Below are positions 1-9,021 of a DNA stretch of 64,000 nt, piece after piece. Source of the stretch: Mycoplasmataceae bacterium (GTDB lineage: Bacteria > Bacillota_I > Bacilli_A > Mycoplasmatales > Mycoplasmoidaceae). Positions within the stretch are counted from its first letter, which is position 1, and each line of letters begins with the position of its first letter. The stretch covers positions 1 through 64,000 of the forward strand of contig JAITDD010000014.1 of the NCBI GenBank assembly GCA_031282725.1, read 5' to 3'. The notes under the pieces are model-generated. The model was not told the origin of the DNA. It saw nothing but the letters and a program-made list of their open reading frames with translations, and did no database searches. The translations under genes were made by a program, and so were the position numbers.

Positions 1-2
1 CT

Positions 3-500
3 TTAAACAGTTCATCTTACTTGAAGAAGCCAAAAGACTTTAAAGAGATTTTTTCTAAGTCAATAATCTATAACACATTGATGGCCGGAATTTGAATCTC
101 GATTATTTCGATTGTTGGATATATTATCGGGACTGCTTGTTTTGATAATAAATATGCCGGAATGTCGATCGCTTTTGTCACATTATCCTTTTCTCAAACC
201 GTGCATGCTTTTAATATGCAAAGTAATACTGTTTCAATGTTTAGTAGACAAAACAAGTTTAATAAGTGAATTCCGATTCTTTCTCTATCATCCTTATTAA
301 TCGTGGTTTGTATGATTATTGCTGCTTATTATGGTGGTTCAATTACAAGTACGATTTTAGGAATTGATACTGACTTTGCTTGATGAGTCTGACCAATTAT
401 TATTGTCTTTGGGATTACTATTATTCCTTTCTTAGAAGTTTTAAAGTTTTTTGAAAGAAGAAGTATAAAAAAGAATGAGGAAAGAAACCAAAGGGTATAA
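3..500 (+). CDS. Cation-transporting P-type ATPase, C-terminal part (gene runs off the left edge)
   Basis: The last 165 codons of a membrane ATPase are present; the start and catalytic domains lie outside the window. Read with TGA as Trp, the chain shows membrane helices around GIWISIISIVGYIIG, the family-typical stretch MSIAFVTLSFSQTVHAFNMQ, then two more helices (SLLIVVCMIIAAYYGG and WVWPIIIVFGITIIPF) and a short basic tail. The SFSQ-HAFN pattern in the second-last group of helices is typical of the C-terminal domain of Ca2+-type (PacL/YloB-like) P-type ATPases, so calcium export is the likely role. Which ion is moved cannot be decided from this part. The gene converges on speE, with only 16 bases between the two stop codons. 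Confidence 0.85.
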
Positions 501-516
501 AAATAGGTAGGAGTTT

Positions 517-1398
517 TTACTTACTTTTCTCTAAGATATCAATCACATAGTTAGGCAAAGCGAAAGCACCTATATGAACATTTGTATTGTAATATTGAGT
601 TTTAATCTTTAAATCATTTCATTTAGCGATATTTTTGTTTATAGGGTCGATGTCACTTTTAGAGGCAAAATTATACATTCAGTGTCCAGAAGAATAGGTA
701 GGAATATAAGCTTGATACATTCAGTTTTTAAAAAAGTATTTTTTAAGGTAATGGAAGGTTTTTAAGGCGACTTTTTTAGTGACGTCATAGTATAAAGATT
801 CTCCCTGACAAACAAACAAACCTTTTTTATCTAAGATTCTGTTGCAGTTTTTATAAAAAGCATCAGTGAATAAGGCTTTGCCAGTGTCAGTAGGATCTGT
901 TGAATCGCAGATGATAAGGTCGTAGTTTTTGCCATTATAATCTTTTACTCACTTGATCCCGTCAATATGCATTAAATTAACTCTTTTATCTGATAAGGAA
1001 ATAGCAACTTGGGGGAAATATTTTTTTGAGATTTCGCAAACTCTTTCATCTATTTCAATCATGTCAATATGCTTAATTGTTTTGTATTTACACAACTCAC
1101 GAACTACTCCGCCATCTCCAGCTCCGATAACAAGAACATTTTCGATTTTCGGATTTATCGCTAATGAGACATGAACCATCATTTCATGGTATATAAATTC
1201 ATCTTTGTCCGCAACTTGTAATCAATCGTCTAATGCAAAGAAAGTACCAAAGGTTTGCGACTCATATACTTTTAAATCTTGGAATTTAGTTTTTTCTTGA
1301 TGAATAAGTTTAGCATCAATAACTCATCTAGTATCACAAGCTTGAACATCGACATATTGAACTAGTTTTGTGGTTGGAGAAGAAATAGGTTTTTTCAT
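517..1398 (-). CDS. speE: Spermidine synthase (polyamine aminopropyltransferase)
   Basis: The 293-residue protein has the normal length for SpeE. This enzyme moves an aminopropyl group from decarboxylated S-adenosylmethionine to putrescine in the cytosol. Visible motifs are the nucleotide-binding VLVIGAGDGGVVREL (residues about 92-106), MIEIDERVCE just after it, and the catalytic loop ICDSTDPTDTG, followed by GLFVCQGESLYY. It lies 13 bases after speD. A TATAAT box overlaps the speD stop codon and sits 12 bases before this ATG, so speE may have its own leaderless promoter as well as read-through from speD. A related aminopropyltransferase with another acceptor cannot be excluded. Polyamine synthesis is unusual in Mollicutes, which normally import polyamines. 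Confidence 0.9.
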
Positions 1399-1411
1399 GT
1401 CTTTATTTTTA

Positions 1412-2191
1412 TTATACAGTCGATTTGACTTGAGCGATTTCATTAATTTCTTTTCTGATTGCTTTTAAAACTTCTTTCATTTGTACTTTTTTCTCCAATT
1501 GCTTTTCGGTATTATTAAAGAAATATTGACTTGGATCGAATTCTTTGATTACAAGTTTGCACATTCATAGATTTTCATCGGCATAATTTTTATCATAAAC
1601 AGTATAATTGTTCAAATATTTTTTATGAATAAAACTTTGGATCGGTTTTGGTTTGTGATCAATGAAAATTTTTTTGTTTTTACTAGTTCTTGTAAATCCA
1701 CGAACGAAATAGTCAATTTGAATAACATCAGCGCAATAGTTTTTACTAAATTTTTCTAAAAGATAGTTAATAGATTTTAAAGGAGAAATGATTCCACAAG
1801 TAGATATGTGGACATCAACTCGAATAGTGGATATATTAGTTTTTTTTGAATATTCTGGGTATGTATGAATGGCGATATGACTTTTATCTAGATGTCCTAA
1901 ATTACATGTGCGGTCTACTTGTTCTTCTTTTAAAGGTTCTTCAGTAATCAAAATATTAACACTCGAACCCATCGGCTCATAATCTTGTTTGGAAATGTTT
2001 AAAAGATTAGCTCCAATTTTTTTTGTAACAGATCTCAAAATCTTAACTAATTTTTCTGAATCATATTGACGGTGAAGATAATTATCGCAAGTTATTTTAT
2101 CTTCCGGCAATGCATAGTTTACATCAAAAAAACTGATGATTAAATTCTTCGATAAGTTGTTGAAATTGTGTAGTTTTATTTTCCTTCCCAT
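1412..2191 (-). CDS. speD: S-adenosylmethionine decarboxylase proenzyme, E. coli type
   Basis: The 259-residue protein is close in length to E. coli SpeD (about 264) and much longer than the 120-130 residue Bacillus/archaeal form. It makes decarboxylated SAM, the aminopropyl donor used by SpeE, which is encoded directly downstream. The self-cleavage site is in GHLDKSHIAIHTYPE, where Ser104 would become the pyruvoyl group; other family stretches are VHISTCGIISPLKSINYLL and IDYFVRGFTR. The start is fixed by TATAAT ending 10 bases upstream and no ribosome binding site. No ornithine or arginine decarboxylase is in the window, so putrescine must come from elsewhere or be imported. The resemblance to the enterobacterial class suggests horizontal acquisition, which is inference. 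Confidence 0.93.
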
Positions 2192-2288
2192 ATACCAAAT
2201 AATTATATCAAATTTGTGTTTATTTTATAAAAAAATAAAGGCAGGAAAATGAAGTAGAAATTTGGTGATATAAAACGAAATGTTTTGA

Positions 2289-3176
2289 ATGAATTTAATT
2301 GATATTTTAATCGATAAAAAATATTATTGAGAGTTTGCAACATTGCTTTCTGGAAGGTACATCTCTTTTGAAATCTCTACTTTATCATTCAATGAATTTA
2401 TCAATTTTAGAAAAGAAAATAATTTCACCGATAAAGATTTATTAAACAAATATATTCAAATTGGGGGATTTCCTTTATTTTCCACAATAGAATATGACGA
2501 TGAACAAGTTGAAATATTATTAAATGACTTGCATCGTTCGGTCGTTATTACTGATGTTGTTTCCCAATATAAAATTACAAATGTTTCTTTATTAGAACGA
2601 ATAATATTGTTTGTTTACAATAATATCGGAAATATTTTTTCTGCCAGAAAAATAGCTGATTTTCTTTTAAGTAATAATAAGGAGAAAACAAATGTTTCTA
2701 AAATTAATGAATATTTAACTTATCTTGAAAATGTATTCGCTATTAGAAAAGTTAAAAGATACAATATAGATGGAAAAAAATTAGAAACTAACTGCAAATA
2801 TTATTTATCCGACCACAGTTTGCAATATGCGGTTGGCAAATTTCAAAAAACAAAACTTCCAGGAATTTTAGAAAATATCGTTTTTAATGAATTAATAAGA
2901 AGAGGATATAAAGTGTTTGTGGAGAAGCTTAATGAAAGAGATAACAGAGAAATAGATTTTATTACAGAAAAGAGTGCAAGTAACGAGAGAATATATATTC
3001 GGGTTTGCAAAGAATTTAATTCACAATAGACTATTAAAAGAGAATTTGACGTATTATTAGAAATAAAGGATAATTTTCCCAAGTATGTAATTGCCATAGA
3101 CGAATATTGGCAAGAATCTGCATGTGTCATTAAAAGCATTCGTTTGAAAGATTTTTTATTACGTGAGAAGTTTTAG
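2289..3176 (+). pseudogene. DUF4143-type AAA ATPase, 5' truncated and interrupted by TAG
   Basis: This is the C-terminal two thirds of a DUF4143/AAA_14 ATPase. The first in-frame ATG is at 2289 and the family resemblance begins only at LLSGRYISFEISTLSF, the stretch containing the conserved GR arginine. The P-loop and Walker B domains are missing. Family landmarks that remain are CKYYLSDHSLQYAV and NREIDFITEK-IYIRVCKEF. A TAG at 3027-3029 then interrupts the frame, and about 48 further codons (TIKREFDVLLEIKDNF to LLREKF) continue to a TAG at 3174-3176. Compared with the intact relatives at 7.5 and 28.4 kb, this copy has lost its start, ATPase core and continuity, so it is most likely dead. Confidence 0.8.
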
Positions 3177-3250
3177 ATAAAGCTGATAAGTAATCGATTC
3201 TGTTTATAAATAATAGATCGTTTAAAAGATCACAGAAAGAGTTGTTAAAT

Positions 3251-3613
3251 TTAATCTGTTTTTTTACGGAATTTAGCGACTCTGACAACGTTTTGCATTA
3301 TACGGCTCTTCATTGTTTTATCTATACCTAATTCGATAAACTTGAGTGTTTCATAAACACTTTGTGTTGGTTCAGGTGTTTTATATTCTATGTAATGGAC
3401 TACATAAAGGGTTTTAAGTAAATATAAAGTGTACGAATATTCTTTAGTATTTTCTAAAACTTTTTTTTCTAAAACATTTTCTTGTAAATAATCATAAAAT
3501 TCATCATCAGGAAGTTTTTTTAAATCGAAAAATTTGAAGTCAATTCCTGCCTTTGGTTTGTTTGAAGCTGGAGATTTTTTATTCTTTTTTGCAATATTAA
3601 CTTTGGGGCTCAC
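3251..3613 (-). CDS. Hypothetical protein, 120 residues, basic N-terminus
   Basis: I do not recognise this protein. It begins with a Lys-rich, probably disordered segment (SPKVNIAKKNKKSPASNKPK), followed by about 85 residues predicted to be helical (FDLKKLPDDEFYDYLQ, then YTLYLLKTLYVVHYIE), and ends in another basic stretch. There is no signal peptide or membrane helix, so it is probably cytosolic. The start is a GTG: TATAAT ends 8 bases before it and no ATG lies upstream in frame, which fits the leaderless pattern seen across the window. It is divergent from yidC and shares the 240-base upstream region with it. Confidence 0.6.
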   Translation of the reverse strand: MSPKVNIAKKNKKSPASNKPKAGIDFKFFDLKKLPDDEFYDYLQENVLEKKVLENTKEYSYTLYLLKTLYVVHYIEYKTPEPTQSVYETLKFIELGIDKTMKSRIMQNVVRVAKFRKKTD

Positions 3614-3753
3614 TTTAAAAAATTATATAACATGGCGACATACTTTCCGTTTATAAATACTAATTCTGTTGATTTCTTTTTTGTTGAATGTTTTTTTATT
3701 CTTCTTCTAATCAGTATTCTTTATTTGACTCAATAAACCGATTGCAATTGAGG

Positions 3754-3821
3754 TAGACTGTTTGAATAATTGTAGACAACTATTTGAAACAATAAATGTC
3801 AACAAGAATTCAAACGGTCTA
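3754..3821. repeat. Inverted repeat upstream of yidC with a third related motif in the loop
   Basis: Arms TAGACTGTTTGAAT (3754-3767) and ATTCAAACGGTCTA (3808-3821) are complementary at 13 of 14 positions. Between them is the related TAGACAACTATTTGAAA (3773-3789), of which an exact 17-base copy occurs near 48057-48073, upstream of another gene. The element ends about 20 bases before the yidC -10 box (3841). It is probably a protein-binding site. The rest of the 3614-3853 intergenic region shows only promoters. Confidence 0.5.
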
Positions 3822-3853
3822 GAGGTATATTTTTAAAAAATATAATTAATTAT

Positions 3854-5002
3854 ATGAGCAATAAACCAGCCTTGAATATATTCAATTCAAGTAACCAAAA
3901 TAAAACAACATCTATATCTAGCCCTTTTTGAACATCATCTCCTGTAAAAAAAACTAATAATACGAAAAAAATCTTCAAACAAGTATGAAAATGAACTAAA
4001 CTTTTAATTCTAATTTTCTTTCTTGTTATGGGTCTTTGGGGTTGCATGCAAAGTATGTGAGACACGAATATAAAAACTTCAACCACAATCGGAGAGGGAA
4101 TGGAATTTGGTTTTGCTATTGGAACTAGCGGGGATTTTCGTTATGACTTAATTAGTAATGGTTCGAATGGTTATTTTGCTTTCGATTCCTTTACGATGCA
4201 GTTTGGTCCTTTCTTTGGTCTTTTCATCTATCCTGGAGCTTTATTTGCTACTTTTATTTCTTATCTTGGAAAAGACTGATGAGGTGGATTAAATGTCCTT
4301 TTAGCAATCTTTCTCCTTCTTCTTATTATTCGAGCTTTCTCTGTCGTTGTTTCTATAAGAAGTACTTTGCAAAACGAGAAGATGAGTGAGATTCAAGGAA
4401 AAGTAAGTGAGATTAATGCGAAATATAAGGGATTAAATGATACATTCAGCAAACAACAAAAAAGCAGGGAAATAATGGAATTGTATAAAAAGAATAATGT
4501 AAAACCTTTTGCCGCTTTTGAACAAGTAATGATTACTCTTCCAATCTTCATGATTATCTATCGTGTTATTACAATATGTCGTCCAATGAAAACCGCTACC
4601 TTATTCGGAATCTGAAACTTTGCTTGTGTTCCAACAACTGAAATCTTCTCTAATTTTCTAAATGGCGGATGATTATATATCTTCCTAATCATGATTGTTG
4701 TTCCTGTTCAATTTATATCAATGAAATTACCACAAATGTTAGCAAAGAAAAGAAGTAGAAACTCTGTTGCTATAAGTTCCGCTGGAAGTAAACAAATGAA
4801 AAAAACAAAAATGATTCAATTAATTTTCACAATCGTAATGTGTGCAGTTGTTATATTCAGTGCGACCGGTGTTGCCATATATTGGTTCCTTTCTGCTTGT
4901 TTTACTATGGCTCAAACCGCTATCCTTCACACCATTATTATGAAGAATAAAAAGAAGAATGGCACCTTAGAAAATAAATTAGATAAAATCTTTAATGTGT
5001 AA
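3854..5002 (+). CDS. yidC: Membrane protein insertase YidC/Oxa1
   Basis: The 382-residue membrane protein inserts proteins into the cytoplasmic membrane, alone or with the Sec translocon. It has a cytoplasmic N-terminus with a first membrane helix ([15 protein letters not shown]), an external segment, [19 protein letters not shown], then the core [20 protein letters not shown] followed by the charged coiled loop [20 protein letters not shown]. Next come the helix [16 protein letters not shown] and the C-terminal pair ending [20 protein letters not shown], the usual YidC signature. TATAAT ends 7 bases before the ATG. The stop codon overlaps the start of def (TAATG), so the two are an operon. 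Confidence 0.93.
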
Positions 5003-5592
5003 TGACAAAGAAAACTTCCGAATTAATTCCTAGTAATAAATGAATTAAACACGATGATGATAAAGATGATATTAAAATTCTAAGACAAAAATTGGAACCC
5101 TTAACATTTCCTTTAACAGAAGAGGATGAATCTTATTTAGATAAAATGAAAGCTTACATCGAATCCTCTTTTTCCGGCAAATGACAAGAACAAGGAATTA
5201 AACCAGGGATGGCTGTGGCGGCAAACCAAGTAGGGTGAAATAAAAGAGTTATTTATGTCCACTTTGATAGTTTAGGGAAAGAATACCAATATTTACTAGC
5301 GAACCCAAAGATTCTTGCTTTCAGTCAAGGAATTTCGTACATCCCTACAGGAGAAGGATGTTTAAGTGTAAAAAAGCATCATGATGGAATAATTCCTCGT
5401 CGTGCAAAAATTATTGTAGAAGGCGTAGACATGCTAAATAATAATCGTGTTGTTAAGTTTAGTGCCGATGGGATTTTATCTATTAATCTTCAGCATGAAA
5501 TCGATCATTTAGATGGAATTTTATATTATGACAGAATTAACAAGGATAATAAGTTCTTTGTTGGGGAAGGATGAAGTAGTGTTGAAGGGTAA
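5002..5592 (+). CDS. def: Peptide deformylase
   Basis: The 196-residue metalloenzyme removes the formyl group from the first methionine of new proteins. All three family motifs are visible: GMAVAANQVG (motif I; the usual form is GxGLAAxQ, so the third position is changed here), EGCLSV (motif II, with the metal-binding Cys) and QHEIDHLDG (motif III, HExxH). The start codon overlaps the yidC stop as TAATG with no ribosome binding site, which implies re-initiation by ribosomes finishing yidC. Confidence 0.95.
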
Positions 5593-5655
5593 GTTGAAAA
5601 GACTTTGGACACAAACAATGTCACATTCTTCTTTTAATGTCATAGTTTGTCAAGT

Positions 5656-6480
5656 TTAGATTGTCCCTTTGTATTTTTTATACTTCAAAATATCTCAAAT
5701 TCACGTGAATGCACATCAAATAATTACTGTGGTTAACACTATGATAAAAATAATCATTCCATTAGTGTTAATAAAATGAGAAACTGCATTGCGAACAATC
5801 ACTATGATAAAAGGGATTAGTAATGCAAAAGAAAGAAACGCTAGTGTAAAAAGGTTGTAAGCAATGGTTGGCGATTTCTTTTTAATGTTATCTGCACTTT
5901 CGTTTTTTAGATCTTGTGTTAAAGCATAGAAAAAGAAGGGTGTAAGCATTAAAACTTTGTCGCCATAAAATTCGTTATATATGGGATAAAGTATTGGGTC
6001 ATCTCACATTAGTTTTTTTAAATTTTCTTTATTCTGTTCTGAAAAATCAATTTGGTTAACTAAAGATCGAATGGTTTGTTTTGTGTCTTTTAATTGTTTA
6101 TTGGCTTTTACTATTATGGAGATGTTCACGGATGCGATTAACAAATACAAGAGATAGACTGCGAAAGCTTCAAAATAGTATTTCATTACAAAATCTCTTA
6201 CGTGAGGGATTAAGAAAGTTGACGATGATAACAAAACAAAAAAGAAAACAATTCCAAGAAACAAGAAACATCATTTTTTAGTTCTTGTCGGGTTGATTAA
6301 TGAACCATCAATATAATTTGCCGCAAATCCCTTTCAAGCAATTATTGAAGGACCAGCAGAAGTAAAATTTGAGGAGTAGATTCTTTTTCTTCGAAGAAAT
6401 GGTTTACCGGGATTATATCCTGTTTTTTTATCGTTATAGATATCAGTTATTTTATCTAATATTTCTTTTGTTTGTGACAT
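5656..6480 (-). CDS. Hypothetical membrane protein, 274 residues
   Basis: I cannot name this protein. After about 80 mostly soluble residues (including the basic FLRRKRIYSS) there are four likely membrane helices: CFLFLGIVFFFVLLSSSTF, FEAFAVYLLYLLIASVNISI, LFTLAFLSFALLIPFIIVIV and MIIFIIVLTTVII. A charged loop of roughly 90 residues separates the first pair from the second. Four TGA codons are read as Trp. TATAAT ends 12 bases before the ATG. It follows the paralog gene at 6502-7155 closely on the same strand and converges on def. Confidence 0.7.
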
Positions 6481-6501
6481 TTTAATAAGAATATTATAAA
6501 A

Positions 6502-7155
6502 TTACGATTTTCGGTATCAAATATTTAATGCGTCGGCTTGTTGGCTAGTATAAAACAGACTATCGGCAATGTAAATACAACCAAAACTACCATCATCTCC
6601 TATGTAATTTGTTTTTTTATAGGAGAAAGTTATATTGTAACTGTCTTTCGTAATTGTGAATCTAGGACGATAAAAACCCAAACTAGTATCCATAGGCGCC
6701 CAATCATTGTAAACAAGATAAACTTGATAGGGTGGTGGTTTAACTCCTGAATAAGTAATAAAGACTTGACTCCCTTGTTCTATTGTGGAAAAGTTGAGAC
6801 CACCATTATACGAATCGTATTGATGATATACAAGATATCCGATTTGTTTAATAATGAATGCAAATTTGTTAGCATTTGATCCTAAAAGCGCATCAAAGAA
6901 TGGAGTTGGTGTTGCTGTTCCGGTTGCGACTTTATCAGTATAAACTCATTCATATTGTCCTTCATATCCCAATTGTGCTGGAGTTGATGCACCATGTATT
7001 GTGAGAGTTGAATTTATTGGGATATTTAACTGTTTGGAGGATATTTTGCTAGTACCTAAACACAATAAAAGGGAAGGAATTGATAAAATAGATAATCCAA
7101 CTAAAATAGAACTAAAAAAAGTTATTTGTTTTTTTTTTTTTTTTGATATATTCAT
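6502..7155 (-). CDS. Secreted/anchored surface protein with a poly-A tract at its start (paralog of 37232-37849)
   Basis: The protein has 217 residues. Immediately after MNIS a run of 16 A (on the coding strand) encodes five lysines, followed by the hydrophobic leader ITFFSSILVGLSILSIPSLL and then LLCLGTSK. The same leader is almost identical in the protein at 37232-37849, although the rest has diverged. The remainder is a Tyr/Gly-rich extracellular domain with no further membrane helix. The LLLC segment is a poor lipobox, so signal cleavage or simple anchoring are both possible. TATAAT ends 7 bases before the ATG. With 16 A the frame is open (ON), and a change of one base would shut the gene. 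Confidence 0.75.
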
Positions 7156-7254
7156 ATTATTAATTATATTTTTTTAAAATTAAGCCCCAGCTTAGTTTTT
7201 TATTTGTTGAACTATACTAACAAACCAGGAGTAATTCCAAAAAAAATATCAAAT

Positions 7255-7457
7255 TTAAATAGAATTTAATAGTTCGTTTATTTTTTTCACTGTTGCTTTG
7301 TTAATATCATCGAATTTCCTTGCAAAATTAATAGTCATATTTTTTTATTATCACTTGGATTTAAAACACTAATAACTTTTTCCAAAAAAGCAATTCATGG
7401 TTTTAGAACTCCTTTTGTTTTAATGGAACAGCGGGTGTCAATACTAATTAAGGTTTG
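7255..7457 (-). pseudogene. Small unrecognised gene remnant in an intergenic region
   Basis: Between the poly-A gene and the DUF4143 gene there is an open stretch without a start codon that reads QTLISIDTRCSIKTKGVLKP, then AFLEKVISVLNPSDNKK. One frame over it continues as MTINFARKFDDINKATVKK to a stop at 7255. It looks like the C-terminus of an old protein broken by a frameshift. I cannot assign a family. The rest of 7156-7503 holds the promoter of the poly-A gene and nothing else that I recognise. Confidence 0.3.
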
Positions 7458-7503
7458 TTAGCATAGTTTATTTTATACTGGCGATATATTTTATGATGAA
7501 TAT

Positions 7504-8727
7504 TTAAAGTGTTGTTTCTCCTTTTAATCATTTTAATAAAAAAATAATTTTTACACCATTATCTTTTTTTGGAACATTCATTGCGTTTGTGATTATTATT
7601 TTCGTTGTTACGTTTTTAGCTTTTTCTAATATATGATATTCTCGATTTACATTTTCCTTATTGATTTGATCACTAACTTGAATATATAGTTTTTCATCGC
7701 CGGATATTGCAATAAAATCAATAGTGTTTTCACCTTTTTCATTTCCAGTAACAACTTCGTATCCCAATGATAATAATTGCAATAAGACAAGGTTTTCCAA
7801 TCGATAGCCTCTTAAATAATGAGTATCAAAACCAATAACAGAAGATAGAATACCTAAATCGCCTGCATAGTACATACTGCTATACTTCAAAGTTTTCAAA
7901 CCTTTAACATTGTAAAAAGGTATGCGTTGCAACAATTGGGAATCACATATTCATTCAATGTAATTTAAAATAGTTTTAATTCCGACGTTTTGTTCTTTTA
8001 AATATTTCTCCAAATTTATCGAATTAACATTTCTTCCAATATGTTCAAAACAATATGTTACAATATTATTGAACAAGGTAATATCCTTTTTAATTTTGTG
8101 TTTAAAAACAATATCTCTATTTATAGTGTCGAAAATTATTTTCTTTAAATTTTCAATTGTTTTTTTATCATCATAATATGTATCCAATGTTATTCCTAAT
8201 CCTCCATAAACCAAGTATCTTTGCAAAAATTGTTCATCAGTTTCATCTTTTTTTTTAATATTTTCATAAATTTCTTTAAAACTTAATGGAAAGATTTTAA
8301 GTTCACTAGTTCTGCCAGTGAATAATGTGGCATTTTTTTTCGAAAACATCGCTGAATTTGAACCGGTGATATAAATATCAAATTGTTTTTCTTTATTCTC
8401 AAACAGGGTGATGATTGTATCTTCGAAATTAGGAATGTCTTGAATTTCATCCAAAAAAACATAAGTCGTGTGTTGTTTATCGCCTTTTTCTTCTATGTAT
8501 TCTATTAATGATTCTCAATTGTGTTTTTTTCTAAGTCTAGCATCATTAAAATCCATATATATGATTCGATCAGCATCCACCATAAATTTTGTTTTAAGTT
8601 GATTAATAAATTGAATTAACATCGTTGATTTTCCACATCTTCTAATACCGGTTAAAACTTTAATAAACCTCGAATCCTTCTCTTTTTCTAACCATTCGAG
8701 ATATTTTGTTCTAATTATTTCGTTAAT
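7504..8727 (-). CDS. DUF4143-type AAA (AAA_14) ATPase, complete domain set, no standard start codon
   Basis: 407 codons cover the complete two-domain protein. The ATPase has Walker A KVLTGIRRCGKSTML, Walker B VFLDEIQDIP, the sensor-like YITGSNSAMFS and the arginine-bearing FTGRTSELKIFPLSF. The C-terminal DUF4143 domain has YYAGDLGILS, RLENLVLLQLL and TIDFIAISGDEKLYIQV, which may be a nuclease-like fold. Its role in the cell is not established. No ATG, GTG or TTG exists before the Walker A motif. An ATT lies 6 bases after TATAAT, exactly where the related gene at 28366-29556 has ATG. Alternatively, a 31-codon ORF at 8735-8830 lies one frame off and could be the true N-terminus after slippage in A8 or T7 runs. 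It may be expressed, phase-variable or recently inactivated. Confidence 0.75.
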
Positions 8728-8733
8728 GAATAA

Positions 8734-8771
8734 ATTATATCCAAAAAAATGCTAAATTGGCTTTTTTTTGG
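8734..8771 (-). promoter_or_regulatory. -10 box with abutting inverted repeat, DUF4143 gene promoter
   Basis: On the coding strand, TATAAT lies 6 bases before the presumed ATT start. One base further upstream begins an inverted repeat with arms CCAAAAAAA and TTTTTTTGG (8741-8771, 9-base arms). The same layout, with different sequence, is found at the 29556 gene, which suggests an operator over the -35 region. It could also act as a hairpin. Confidence 0.5.
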
Positions 8772-9021
8772 AGTTGGTGAGTGCTTTTATTGAATATTTT
8801 AATAATCTGTTGTTCATTACTTCTTGGCATAGTTTTAATTAAATTTTCGCAAAAACTAGGTGAGAAACTTCAACTATTACTTTTTGTATCAAATTTTGCT
8901 TACTCAATCTAAAATCCCAGTAAGTAACATTAATTCATATATAGCACAACTTTCCTAAATTTTAGGTAGGGGTAAAAATAAAACCTCCCGGTGTTTTGGC
9001 AGTTTTTTAGGCACTCTTTTT
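8772..9021. other. Intergenic region between the BspA-like gene and the DUF4143 gene
   Basis: This holds most of a 31-codon ORF (minus strand, 8735-8830, starting MPRSNEQQIIKIFNKS) and a weak palindrome CCTAAATTTTAGG near 8953. A 36-base segment at 8980-9015 recurs imperfectly after rluD at 55263-55300. The segment is a possible 3' processing or termination site; a short CC/GG hairpin with a T-run follows the BspA stop on the minus strand. I see no RNA gene here. Confidence 0.35.

Noticed and set aside
6538-6750. Plus-strand ORF of 70 codons
   Set aside because: It is a shadow of the minus-strand secreted protein gene 6502-7155, which has a promoter, leader and paralog.
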